NCBI GenBank assembly: GCA_021775805.1
Contig: JAJFHD010000120.1
Coordinates: forward strand, 62,001-126,000
Length of the DNA: 64,000 nt
Direction: 5' to 3'
Origin: Alphaproteobacteria bacterium
GTDB taxonomy: Bacteria > Pseudomonadota > Alphaproteobacteria > Rhizobiales > JAJFHC01
The position numbers were made by a program, and so were the translations under genes. The notes below the pieces were generated by a model. It ran no database searches, had not been told where the DNA came from, and saw nothing but the letters and a program-made list of their open reading frames with translations. This document shows, piece by piece, positions 45,492 to 53,806 of the stretch; positions within the stretch are counted from its first letter, which is position 1, and every line of letters starts with the position of its first letter.

Positions 45492-46457
45492 CTATTTCAG
45501 CTGCTCATAGGCGGTCAGACGGCGTTGTTCCGAACCGGAACGATCATGCGTGGCAGGCGCCTGCTTTGGCGCTGAGGGAAGGAAGGCCGCGGCCGCTACC
45601 GAAATCGTATGGCGCACCACATTCATGGCGCCTTTGCCGGGCGAGTGAACCGTCATCGACGTGATTGCCGGCGCGGCGGCGATCGGGCCGTTGTCGGTCT
45701 CCGCCATGCCGCGAAGGATCAGGCTGATTTCGCCCCTGAGTTGCGATTGGGCAAGGATCTCCGTCTGTGGAATGCTCAGTTCCAGCGTCGCTGTCTTGCC
45801 GACGGCGACATTGCTTGGCTTCTCGGCATCCTTGCGTTTCGAATTCTGGTCGATCGCCAGGACCCGCACATTGGTCAGAATCATCTTGCTGGAGAACGTC
45901 AGGACACTCTCGTTTTGTTCCCGTTTCTGTTCCTTCCACGTGAGCATCACGTCGACACGGTCCTGGGGAAGAATGAAGCCGCCGGCGCTGGTCTCGGGAG
46001 AAATGCTGACGCTGTAGGCCCGCATGCCCTGTCCAAGCGAGGCCGACATGATGCCGCCGGGCTTCTTGCTGTGGAGCTTGCGGTCGGTGATCGGCTCGCC
46101 GGCATCGATCGGACTGCGGACAAGCTGACCGGTAAAGGCGGCGAGCGCGTCAGGTGCCTTGTCCTCGGTCACGAAGCTGGGGCCGACCAGTTCCGCGGGC
46201 CATTCCTTCCAGACCAACGATTTTTTTGTGAGGCGCTTGCCCGGGTTGACGTTCACGGCGGCGACCAGCACGTTCACGGTCTGAATTTTGGGTTTGGGCG
46301 CTTCCTGTTTGACAGCAACCCGGGGCTCGCTCGTGTCGAGGTATCGGCTGGCGAGAATTGCCGTACCGGCAGCAGTCCCGAGGCTAACATACAGGACCAG
46401 CAGTCTTGTCATGCGCAGGCGCCGCGCCGATGTAGAAGCGTATGGACGTGCTTTCAT
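45492..46457 (-). CDS. cpaB: Flp pilus assembly protein CpaB (RcpC)
   Basis: 321 residues from the ATG at 46457 with AGAGGGA upstream. One N-terminal helix (MTRLLVLYVSLGTAAGTAIL), then the SAF/AFP-like domain (VNVLVAAVNVNPGKRLTKKS, EPITDRKLHSK) and GMRAYSVSISPETSAGGFIL, which define CpaB/RcpC. It supports the outer-membrane secretin of a Tad pilus in the periplasm. Last of four co-directional pilus genes here. The C-terminal 50 residues are low-complexity and less typical. Confidence 0.88.
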   Translation of the reverse strand: MKARPYASTSARRLRMTRLLVLYVSLGTAAGTAILASRYLDTSEPRVAVKQEAPKPKIQTVNVLVAAVNVNPGKRLTKKSLVWKEWPAELVGPSFVTEDKAPDALAAFTGQLVRSPIDAGEPITDRKLHSKKPGGIMSASLGQGMRAYSVSISPETSAGGFILPQDRVDVMLTWKEQKREQNESVLTFSSKMILTNVRVLAIDQNSKRKDAEKPSNVAVGKTATLELSIPQTEILAQSQLRGEISLILRGMAETDNGPIAAAPAITSMTVHSPGKGAMNVVRHTISVAAAAFLPSAPKQAPATHDRSGSEQRRLTAYEQLK

Positions 46458-46652
46458 GAATCCCTCTAGCCCGACAATGTTCTTTTATCTGCCTTAGAGT
46501 TATCCAATAACCGGGTGTTTATTCCATTAATTCCACATGAATTGTTGGAATAGCGAAAATAACCAGTTTATCGAGAATATATATTGCAAGTCTATTTATA
46601 ATAAAATTTGTGTAAAATTGTCCGCAACGCACTTGAGAGCAGTCGAGTCGCC

Positions 46653-46979
46653 TTAAAGTTCGTCAACCAGGCCCCGGTCCTGCTGGGGCGCATCAGAGGA
46701 CGGCCCCGCCGCGGTCTCCGGTGTGGTGGCGCCTTTGCTCGAGCGGTAGACCGAGATTGCGTCAGACATGCGTTGGCCATCAATCGTCAAGTCGGTCCGG
46801 CGCGCCGCGGGTGGCGTCATGGATGCGGCCATTTTGGCCTGGTTGGTGGCACTCGAGTTGCCGGCATCCCGGGCGATCACATCCTCCCGATAGAGGCCTC
46901 TAGAGCATCCGGTCAACAGCACAGCCAGGCCTGCCACCAGCAGAACCGGCTTCACGGAATAAGATCTGATTGCCGTCAT
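46653..46979 (-). CDS. Small lipoprotein in the Tad pilus cluster
   Basis: 108 residues with an AAGGGG ribosome binding site. A lipobox LLTGC at about residues 21-25 follows a short hydrophobic signal. The mature part is Ala/Ser/Thr-rich and contains RTDLTIDGQRMSDAISVYRS. It lies 9 bp after the secretin gene, in the position where CpaD- or RcpB-like outer-membrane lipoproteins occur, but is shorter than either. A secretin helper is an inference from context. Confidence 0.7.
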   Translation of the reverse strand: MTAIRSYSVKPVLLVAGLAVLLTGCSRGLYREDVIARDAGNSSATNQAKMAASMTPPAARRTDLTIDGQRMSDAISVYRSSKGATTPETAAGPSSDAPQQDRGLVDEL

Positions 46980-46988
46980 TTTTGCCCC

Positions 46989-48404
46989 TTACCGGACGAT
47001 ATGACCGACATTGTCGATCTTGTAGCCCTGCTGGTTCATGTATTCGATCACTGTCGTGGGAACCTCGAACTGGCCGTTGAGGAACAGGTCGAAATCGTTG
47101 CCGGATTTGTTATCGTCGAACGGTGTGGCGAGTTTCTCTGGCGAGTCCAGGGGTTTCACAAGCCGTGGTGTCACGATGATCACCAGATCGGTCTCGTTCT
47201 TCTGATATTGAGCACTGCGAAACAGAGCGCCCAGCACCGGAACATCGGCGACCCAGGGCAGTTGCGAAAGGTTCTTTGTATTGTTGGTCTGGAGCAGGCC
47301 CGCCATCGCAAAGCTCTGGCCGTCCCTCAACTCAATTGTGGTTTTGGCGCGGCGTACGATCAAGCTGGGAATTTCCGTGTTGGCAACCCTGACGACCCGC
47401 GTGCTGTCAAGCTGGCTAACCTCTGGTTCGATTTCGAGGTTCACCATTCCACCCTTCAGGACGGTCGGGGTGAACAGCAGTCCGACGCCGAACTTCTTGA
47501 ATTCAATGGTAATCGTGTTGTCCTGAGAGGCGACGGGGAAGGGGAATTCACCGCCGGCAAGGAAACTTGCGGTATCGCCGGAAAGGGCGACGAGATTGGG
47601 CTCGGCCAGAATACGGACGACGCCGTCCCTTTCGAGCGCACGGATGGTTACATCAAGCGTATTGACGCCGGCACCCGCAAGGCGCGTCAGAAGCGTGCCA
47701 AACGGCACGGTGCCCGTGACCAGACCGATGCCGGTTGTGAGCGTCGAATTTTTGGTTGTTCGGGACAGGTTTAGCCCAAGCTCCTTGCTCGCCGTCCGGG
47801 TCGCTTCAACAAACCGAACCTCAAGCAGAACCTGTTGTGGCGACCGGACCGTAATACTGTTGGTCACCGCGCCCGGCGCGTACTGACGGGCCACGGTAAG
47901 CGCGTTTTTCAGTGTCACGGCGTCGGCAACGCTGCCGGTCAGCATCACTCTTCCGTTCAGGTTCTTGACGATGATGGTTTCGTCGGGGATGACTTCGTTG
48001 AGCTTGTCCTGGAGCCCCTTCATGTTGTGGGAGACCACGATATCCACGACGCCGACAAGTTCCTTGTTGGCATCGTAAAGCGAAAGGTTTGTTGTGCCGA
48101 TTTTCTTGCCGAGCACATAGACCACCTTGCTCGTCATGGGGATGACATCGACAATGTCGGACGATCCAACCACCGCCTCTGCAATTTCCTTGTCGAACTT
48201 GATGGTCTCGGATTTTCCGATCGACACAATCAGTTCGCCCACCCGCTCCACGTTGGTCAGCCGCCAGACTTTCATTTTGGCGTGGGCCAGATCAACCAGA
48301 CCTGTCGACGTCAGACCGGCCAGCAATATTATGGCCCCAAGGAAATGTTTCCAGGCGCACATGCGGCGAACGATGTTTGGGATCAGTTTGGTCACATCGA
48401 GCAC
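46989..48404 (-). CDS. cpaC: Tad pilus outer-membrane secretin (CpaC/RcpA type)
   Basis: 471 residues. A signal peptide, then KVVYVLGKKIGTTNLSLYD (the pilus secretin N domain), a BON-like segment (LNGRVMLTGSVADAVTLKNA) and the secretin core: VLLEVRFVEATRTASKELG, RILAEPNLVALSGDTASFLA, PWVADVPVLGALFRS and VIIVTPRLVKP. It forms the outer-membrane pore for Flp pili. GTG at 48404 is used; GTG 48395 is an alternative. It follows the TPR gene stop without a gap. The C-terminal FEVPTTVIEYMNQQG is not family-typical. Confidence 0.9.
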   Translation of the reverse strand: MLDVTKLIPNIVRRMCAWKHFLGAIILLAGLTSTGLVDLAHAKMKVWRLTNVERVGELIVSIGKSETIKFDKEIAEAVVGSSDIVDVIPMTSKVVYVLGKKIGTTNLSLYDANKELVGVVDIVVSHNMKGLQDKLNEVIPDETIIVKNLNGRVMLTGSVADAVTLKNALTVARQYAPGAVTNSITVRSPQQVLLEVRFVEATRTASKELGLNLSRTTKNSTLTTGIGLVTGTVPFGTLLTRLAGAGVNTLDVTIRALERDGVVRILAEPNLVALSGDTASFLAGGEFPFPVASQDNTITIEFKKFGVGLLFTPTVLKGGMVNLEIEPEVSQLDSTRVVRVANTEIPSLIVRRAKTTIELRDGQSFAMAGLLQTNNTKNLSQLPWVADVPVLGALFRSAQYQKNETDLVIIVTPRLVKPLDSPEKLATPFDDNKSGNDFDLFLNGQFEVPTTVIEYMNQQGYKIDNVGHIVR

Positions 48405-48929
48405 CTATCCGCCCCGTTTTCCACCCGTGCTGCGCACGGCCGCCAGCAGGGCAATGTTACTTTGTATTCTTGGGTCCGCGTCGTCGAGACGACTGGCCTT
48501 CTGCAGCGTCTTGTCGGCCTTGTTCAGCTTGCCGCGCAGGATGTAGGAGAACCCAAGATTGTTCCAGACAACCGGCGACTTTGGCGCCAGTCTGATTGCG
48601 CGGCGATAGGCCTTGTCGGCCTCGTCGAAGCGCGACAACCGGTCATATGAAGCCGCGAGGCCAAGCCATGTGTCGGCATTAGTGGGATTTTCCGCCAAAG
48701 CGTCCCGAAAGGCCCTTTCGGACAGGCCGTAGTCGCCGCTCTGGAAATGGCGCACGCCCTTGTCATGGGCTTCGCTTGAAACAGGAATTATATCGGCAGG
48801 CGTGTCGGCGGACGTTCCCGACCCCGCAAAACGTAGTGGTCCAAGCATGCAGCCAGACACAGCAAGCATTAAACTCAGAAACGCTACCTTCAGGCATAAC
48901 GCCCTGATACTGTTATACAAACCGAACAT
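48405..48929 (-). CDS. TPR lipoprotein, TadD-like
   Basis: 174 residues from the ATG at 48929. The signal has a lipobox-like AVSGC, so it may be a lipoprotein. Tetratricopeptide repeats follow (VRHFQSGDYGLSERAFRDAL, TWLGLAASYDRLSRFDEADK, VVWNNLGFSYILRGKLNKAD). TadD-type TPR lipoproteins act as pilotins for the secretin. It is immediately upstream of the secretin gene, so that role is plausible. First gene of the four-gene pilus group. Confidence 0.8.
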   Translation of the reverse strand: MFGLYNSIRALCLKVAFLSLMLAVSGCMLGPLRFAGSGTSADTPADIIPVSSEAHDKGVRHFQSGDYGLSERAFRDALAENPTNADTWLGLAASYDRLSRFDEADKAYRRAIRLAPKSPVVWNNLGFSYILRGKLNKADKTLQKASRLDDADPRIQSNIALLAAVRSTGGKRGG

Positions 48930-49484
48930 GGCCCCCCAACTCACCCTGGGCTAACTAATTTCCCGATCAATTCCGCGAAGATTTTCGGGTTGCAACCGCA
49001 TCCTGCCCCAAATTACCCATATACCTCAGGCTTGCCGACCATACGGGAAGGCATGAAGACACGTATGTGAACGCACGGCCTAAGCCGCAGTGTTTACGCT
49101 TACTGTACTGAAATACTTGACTAATTTACTAGCCGGACTGTCCGGCTGAAATACAATTGGCCGCCGCTTATTGTTGTATTCGTCCAGGTTCTTGGCCTCT
49201 CACCCTGACGCGGCAAGTGTTCCACCTTTGCGCCCGCGCGGCAATAATCATGTGGCCAAATTTTGGCGTCTGTGGATAACTTTCAAGGCGCGTAGAAATA
49301 CATTTGTACGCGTAACAGGTTACGCGGAAGCGGCGATTTATCAAAAGACTCGCGGAGGCATCCGACTTGGTGCTTTAATCCAGCGATTACGCGTTTACCA
49401 TAAAAGTTAATATTTCGTGACCAAGGCCGATTCTTTTTACATGATCGATTTTTGGCGGTGAAAGGCGGACCAAATGAGGGGCAG
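48930..49484. other. Divergent intergenic region, 555 bp
   Basis: AT-rich region between the pilus group and the gene at 49485. It contains the 17-bp palindrome at 49131-49147 described separately. No credible gene is seen. Confidence 0.6.
49131..49147. promoter_or_regulatory. 17-bp palindrome, candidate operator
   Basis: AGCCGGA-CTG-TCCGGCT is a perfect inverted repeat about 200 bp upstream of the pilus group and 340 bp upstream of the gene at 49485. A binding site for a dimeric regulator is likely; which gene it controls is unclear. Confidence 0.5.
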
Positions 49485-50315
49485 ATGATCCGTTGCATTG
49501 AAAATCCACTGACAGCGGCACGTGCCATTATCAGTCTTGAACGACGGGCGCAGGAAGCAGGAATGCGCCTGAGCCTGGAGACTGATTTCCGCAAATTCGT
49601 CGAGACCAGAGACGCTGCGCGTCCCGGTGAGAAGGTCTCCGCGATGTTCGACCCGGACTGTACCCATGATCTGAGCGAGGGGCGGGCGATCTGGCTGCAT
49701 GGTGTCGACCCGGATGGCCGGACACTGACGATGCAGGCGGCGCGAATGGACTGGATCGATTCAAATCTCGCCTCCTGGGTGATGCCCTGGATGTCGTCGC
49801 TCTACAAGATGAGGGGCGACGTGGTGGAACCGGCGAGCTACCGGTCCATGCACAATTCGATCGCCGAGAAGATGAAGGACAACGTGGTCTACCACGGCGA
49901 ATTCTGGCTGGATCAGGACTATCGTGGCCGCAAAGGCGGCAATCTGCTCGGTGTTCTGCCAAGGCTTTGTCTGTTGCTTGTTTATGTTCGCTGGAATCCG
50001 GACTACGTTTGGGGGCTGGTGGATGACGATTTTGCAGCCCGTGGCGGCGCCATCCGTATGGGCTACACCGCGCAGCAGCCATCCGGCCTGATGTGGCAGC
50101 ATGAACCGCAGGGGGCATCGAAGAACGAAACCATGTCGTGCTGCGAAAACCGCGATCTGGCGTTCCTGGCCGACTTTGAAGGCGACAATATCAACGACTG
50201 GTCGACACGGTCGTTCTCACAGGAACCGAGGTTGGTTACAGCGGTTCAGTCCGACAGTGTCGTTACGCGGGATCCAGCGGCACAACACTCGGAACAAGCT
50301 GCGAAGTCACCGTAA
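49485..50315 (+). CDS. Soluble protein of unknown function
   Basis: 276 residues from the ATG at 49485 with GAGGGG upstream (a TTG at 49452 would add 11). No signal peptide or membrane helix. Recognisable stretches are AIWLHGVDPDGRTLTMQAAR, NLLGVLPRLCLLLVYVRWNP and YVWGLVDDDFAARGGAIRMG; no family is identified. The C-terminus is Ser/Gln-rich. Its last 53 bp overlap the 3' end of the convergent gene at 50263. Confidence 0.65.
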   Translation: MIRCIENPLTAARAIISLERRAQEAGMRLSLETDFRKFVETRDAARPGEKVSAMFDPDCTHDLSEGRAIWLHGVDPDGRTLTMQAARMDWIDSNLASWVMPWMSSLYKMRGDVVEPASYRSMHNSIAEKMKDNVVYHGEFWLDQDYRGRKGGNLLGVLPRLCLLLVYVRWNPDYVWGLVDDDFAARGGAIRMGYTAQQPSGLMWQHEPQGASKNETMSCCENRDLAFLADFEGDNINDWSTRSFSQEPRLVTAVQSDSVVTRDPAAQHSEQAAKSP

Positions 50316-51084
50316 CGCCAATCGGTTGCGGGCCCGAACACAAGGGCTGAATGATCCGCTGATAGGGCGTCCACATGACGCCTTCATTAGGCGTGCTGAC
50401 GGACGCCACCACGAAGTCGTAATAGGGCACACCAGTGCTCAATACCTCGAAATAGGGCGGCACCACGAGACGATCGTAGTCGCTGTCCTGATGCGGCGTG
50501 GTCGATGTTCCGATCGCCTTTTTCATCCAGTCCTCGCCCATGACCTGCACCAGTCCGGCGTGGGGACCGGCGTCGATCATCACGAACGTGTCTTTGGCCG
50601 AGTCGTATTCATAAAGAAGCTGATGCTGGCGGATCTCGCTCAACGGCGCTTCGAGCGCCTTGCGGATCAGGGGCGCCATGTCTTCGGTCTGGCGGATATC
50701 GCGGCGTTCCACGAAAACGGTGGATTTGATCGACGATCCGCGGGAACTCTGGAGCTCCTTGATCCGGATCTTGGCTTCTTCGGGGCTGCGGTAGTCTTCG
50801 AACGCCCACCCCGACTTGTAGAATTCAATGCGGAATGGCGCCGTCAGTTCATCCAGATAATCCAGCACGATCGCCAGCGACACCGCATTGGCCTTCTCCA
50901 CATCCCACTTGATGAGGGATCCGGATTTTGTATGGCGCACATACATGAGCCCGAACGTCCTGAACGGGAGGTCAAGGTCGCTGAAAGGGTGCATGCCCGA
51001 TGTCTTTGGCAGAGTCAGAACGATCCCCCGGTCGAGCCACCAGGTTCCATGCGGTATGTGAAGGGATCGGTCCAGAGCGAGCAT
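50263..51084 (-). CDS. Protein of unknown function in a Cro/C1-regulated pair
   Basis: 273 residues, no signal peptide. It contains LDLPFRTFGLMYVRHTKSGS, IEFYKSGWAFEDYRSPEEA and KSTVFVERRDIRQTED. Not recognised. Its ATG is 4 bp after the stop of the small Cro/C1 regulator at 51089, so the two form an operon. The 3' end overlaps the convergent gene at 49485-50315 by 53 bp. Confidence 0.65.
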   Translation of the reverse strand: MLALDRSLHIPHGTWWLDRGIVLTLPKTSGMHPFSDLDLPFRTFGLMYVRHTKSGSLIKWDVEKANAVSLAIVLDYLDELTAPFRIEFYKSGWAFEDYRSPEEAKIRIKELQSSRGSSIKSTVFVERRDIRQTEDMAPLIRKALEAPLSEIRQHQLLYEYDSAKDTFVMIDAGPHAGLVQVMGEDWMKKAIGTSTTPHQDSDYDRLVVPPYFEVLSTGVPYYDFVVASVSTPNEGVMWTPYQRIIQPLCSGPQPIGVTVTSQLVPSVVPLDPA

Positions 51085-51088
51085 GATA

Positions 51089-51370
51089 CTAGCCGGCGAG
51101 CATCCGGCTCATTTGCTTGGCGATCGTGAAGGTGCGCTGGGCTTCCTGTTCGGCAGGCTTCATCTGGCCGCCGAACAAAGTTGGCAAATCCACGTTGAGC
51201 ACCAGTGCCAGGGAAACGATTTCCATGTAAAGCCCGTCTATGTCGCCAATCTCGATCTTCTCGATTGTTGCCGGAGAAATCTCGACCATCTTTGACAATT
51301 GGTCGATTGAATACCCATTCAAAAGTCTGGTTCGGGCCAGTTCGAGCCCGATCATTGTGTTTCTATCCAT
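51089..51370 (-). CDS. Small Cro/C1-type (XRE) helix-turn-helix protein
   Basis: 93 residues from the ATG at 51370. The helix-turn-helix is GLELARTRLLNGYSIDQLSK plus ISPATIEKIEIGDIDGLYME. A short C-terminal helical tail follows. It likely regulates its own operon with the downstream gene at 50263. Its neighbour at 51437 is a second regulator of the same fold. Confidence 0.78.
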   Translation of the reverse strand: MDRNTMIGLELARTRLLNGYSIDQLSKMVEISPATIEKIEIGDIDGLYMEIVSLALVLNVDLPTLFGGQMKPAEQEAQRTFTIAKQMSRMLAG

Positions 51371-51436
51371 AGACGTGATTCCCAATGCCGCCACGATTCA
51401 TCTCAGACTCTTGAGCATTTTGCCATATGCCACGTA

Positions 51437-51916
51437 CTATTCACCTATTTTCTGAAGATCTCGTATATAATTCATTACATCGTCGAATTCTTTTGAAGAA
51501 TCTGTTTCCAAAGTGCTTGAACGCCTTGCGATGCCCAGGGCGATGGGCGTCACCTTGTCTGCTGTAAGGTGGAGAAAACCGTTGTCTATCAATGTCTTAA
51601 GCATGCTTTCCGCAGCCCTGAAGGTGTTTTCGAAGTGTTGGTCGGAGTCAACGGAAGCAATCGTATCTACGCCAGCCAAAGCGAGAATTTCGGCTTTCGT
51701 GATCGGCGGAGTGCCGAGTCCTTCGAAAATCGGCACGAGTTTTGTGACCAGATCAAGCGGCAAGAACCGTCTCCCGTAGTTTTCGGACAATTCGTACCGC
51801 TGCACGGACGATCCCTTGGAAAAATCGAGGAGAGGTGCAAGTTTGTCCCTGGAAAACCGCGCCCGTTCACGCAAAGAACGTAATCTTAACGCAGGGTCGA
51901 AGTCAGGTTTGTTCAT
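51437..51916 (-). CDS. Cro/C1-type (XRE) regulator with C-terminal extension
   Basis: 159 residues from the ATG at 51916. The helix-turn-helix lies in ALRLRSLRERARFSRDKLAP and SVQRYELSENYGRRFLP, followed by a helical domain that includes ENTFRAAESMLKTLIDNGF. The layout resembles small phage-type repressors but no phage genes are near. The AT-rich repeats directly upstream (51914-51980) are likely operators. Confidence 0.78.
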   Translation of the reverse strand: MNKPDFDPALRLRSLRERARFSRDKLAPLLDFSKGSSVQRYELSENYGRRFLPLDLVTKLVPIFEGLGTPPITKAEILALAGVDTIASVDSDQHFENTFRAAESMLKTLIDNGFLHLTADKVTPIALGIARRSSTLETDSSKEFDDVMNYIRDLQKIGE

Positions 51917-51980
51917 TTTACGCACTTTTTACAGATGTATTACGTGCTTCATGTGTAGCATTTTACGTGAAAAATGTAAA
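51914..51980. promoter_or_regulatory. Repeats upstream of the XRE regulator, candidate operators
   Basis: CATTTTACG occurs at 51914-51922 and again at 51959-51967. TTTAC (51962-51966) and GTAAA (51976-51980) are inverted arms. ACGTG also recurs (51942-51946 and 51965-51969). The clustering around the start of the XRE gene suggests autoregulation. Confidence 0.5.
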
Positions 51981-52087
51981 TATCGGATTTTTCATGACGC
52001 CGGACACGGCTTGGATGGCAATTGCGTTGCGGCGGGCGGTGCCGTAAACACTATCCGGGTTCACCGGAATTGGGGAAAAACGAAAGC

Positions 52088-53164
52088 ATGTCACAGTCGA
52101 AACGGTTTGAAATTGCCCTGATTCCCGGAGACGGCATCGGGACTGAAGTCATGCCCGAGGCGCTCAGCGTCCTGGAGGCGGCCGGAGCCCGTTTCGGCTT
52201 TGAATGCTCCTTCGAGGAGTTTCCCTGGAGTTGCCGTCACTACACCAAAACCGGCAAGATGATGCCGGACGGCGGCGTCGACCATGTCAAGGCAATGGAT
52301 GCGATCCTTCTTGGCGCGGTCGGATTTCCGGGGGTTCCCGATCACGTATCGCTTTGGGGTCTGCTCATTCCATTGCGCCGGGACCTCAAGCAATACGTCA
52401 ATCTGCGCCCGGTTCGCCTGTTGCGCGGGACCAGTTCACCGCTGGCGGGCCGCGGTGCCGACGATATCAACATGATCATCGTGCGCGAGAACAACGAAGG
52501 CGAGTATTCCGAAATAGGCGGCAGGCTTTACGAAGGGACCGAGGACGAGGTCGTCGTACAGCAATCGGTTTTCACGCGCCGTGGCGTCGACCGAATTCTG
52601 AAATACGCCTTCGAAGTGGCTCAGACACGCCCCCGACGTCATGTCACGTCCGCGACAAAATCCAACGGCATCATCCACACCATGCCCTATTGGGACGAGC
52701 GGTTCGCAGCCATGTCGGCCAACTATCCGGATGTGGAAACCGCTCAGTTCCACATTGATATCCTGACAGCACAGTTCGTTCAGAATCCCGACTGGTTCGA
52801 TGTCGTCGTCGGATCGAACCTGTTCGGCGATATCCTGTCTGATCTGGGTCCCGCGGTCGCCGGCAGCATAGGGATCGCTCCATCGGCCAACATTAACCCC
52901 GAACGGGACTATCCCTCGATGTTTGAACCGGTCCACGGGTCGGCCCCCGACATAGCCGGCAAGGGCATCGCCAATCCGGTCGCCATGATCTGGTCGGCGG
53001 CGATGATGCTCGAACATCTTGGCGAAGCCGAAGCTGCCAGTGCCATTGAGGCCGCCATCGAGACCGTATTCGAAGACGAGGCTTCCAGAACAGCCGACAT
53101 GGGCGGTCGGGCAACGACTCAGGAATGCGGCCGGGCCATTGCTGAAGTCTTGCGGGCGGGGTGA
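52088..53164 (+). CDS. Tartrate / 3-isopropylmalate-type dehydrogenase
   Basis: 358 residues from the ATG at 52088. It is an isocitrate/isopropylmalate dehydrogenase-fold protein: IALIPGDGIGTEVMPEALSV, MIIVRENNEGEYSEIGGRLY, SNLFGDILSDLGPAVAGSIG and SMFEPVHGSAPDIAGKGIAN. The motif VSLWGLLIPLRRDLKQYVNL is typical of tartrate dehydrogenase/decarboxylase (TtuC) rather than LeuB. It oxidises a 2-hydroxy acid with NAD+ in the cytoplasm. No leu genes adjoin it, which favours the tartrate-type assignment. Confidence 0.85.
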   Translation: MSQSKRFEIALIPGDGIGTEVMPEALSVLEAAGARFGFECSFEEFPWSCRHYTKTGKMMPDGGVDHVKAMDAILLGAVGFPGVPDHVSLWGLLIPLRRDLKQYVNLRPVRLLRGTSSPLAGRGADDINMIIVRENNEGEYSEIGGRLYEGTEDEVVVQQSVFTRRGVDRILKYAFEVAQTRPRRHVTSATKSNGIIHTMPYWDERFAAMSANYPDVETAQFHIDILTAQFVQNPDWFDVVVGSNLFGDILSDLGPAVAGSIGIAPSANINPERDYPSMFEPVHGSAPDIAGKGIANPVAMIWSAAMMLEHLGEAEAASAIEAAIETVFEDEASRTADMGGRATTQECGRAIAEVLRAG

Positions 53165-53194
53165 TGTTCGCTCCGCGACAGCCGTTCCCTGAGA

Positions 53195-53806
53195 TTATTC
53201 GCCTACGGGCATCGTCTTTATCAAAGCGCTCATCTGGGTGCGGGCGCCGTACCAGGCGTCAAGTCCGGGGTGGCCCCGGCGCCAGTCGAGATCGTCAAGC
53301 GCGTGGTCAGCCAGGCCCAGGGCACACGCGAGCACGATCGCTGAAAAGTCCCATCTCTGGCTGTGCAGGACAGCATTCTGGACGCGGATCTCAAGCCAGT
53401 CGAGACAACGTTCGGCCCGGGCCGCTTCGACTTCGAGCAGCAACGGCGAGCGTTCTTCCGGCAGTCTGCGGTTCTCCCTGGCCCAGACCGCCAGTCCGTC
53501 GAGAAATCCGGTAATGGTGCCCTCAAGGCCGATCTCCTGCCACTTGTCCACATGCCTGGCCGGGAAAAACCGTTTCAGCCCCATGAACTCGTCGAAATAG
53601 ACGCAGATATGGCGGGCCTCGGAAATCACGAGATCGCCGAAGACCAGTGTCGGCACCCGGCAAACCGGGCTGAAATCGAGCAATGGATTGTCAGGCGAAC
53701 GATTGCTCACATAGATGTGCTCGATCCGCTCCGCCAATCCGATTTCGATTGCCGCGACCCGTGCAATCCTGGCGTAGGGCGAATCCGCGGTGATGAACAT
53801 CTTCAT
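53195..53806 (-). CDS. Glutathione S-transferase family protein
   Basis: 203 residues from the ATG at 53806; the ATG overlaps the stop of the upstream HAD gene (ATGA), so the two are coupled. The N-terminal thioredoxin-like part has FITADSPYARIARVAAIEIG and SPVCRVPTLVFGDLVISEAR; the rest is helical with RWDFSAIVLACALGLADHAL. A GstA-like enzyme with unknown substrate. Confidence 0.82.
   Translation of the reverse strand: MKMFITADSPYARIARVAAIEIGLAERIEHIYVSNRSPDNPLLDFSPVCRVPTLVFGDLVISEARHICVYFDEFMGLKRFFPARHVDKWQEIGLEGTITGFLDGLAVWARENRRLPEERSPLLLEVEAARAERCLDWLEIRVQNAVLHSQRWDFSAIVLACALGLADHALDDLDWRRGHPGLDAWYGARTQMSALIKTMPVGE

Noticed and set aside
51437..51916. Prophage remnant
   Set aside because: Two XRE regulators alone do not make a phage; no integrase, structural or lysis genes and no attachment repeats near tRNA-Gln were found.
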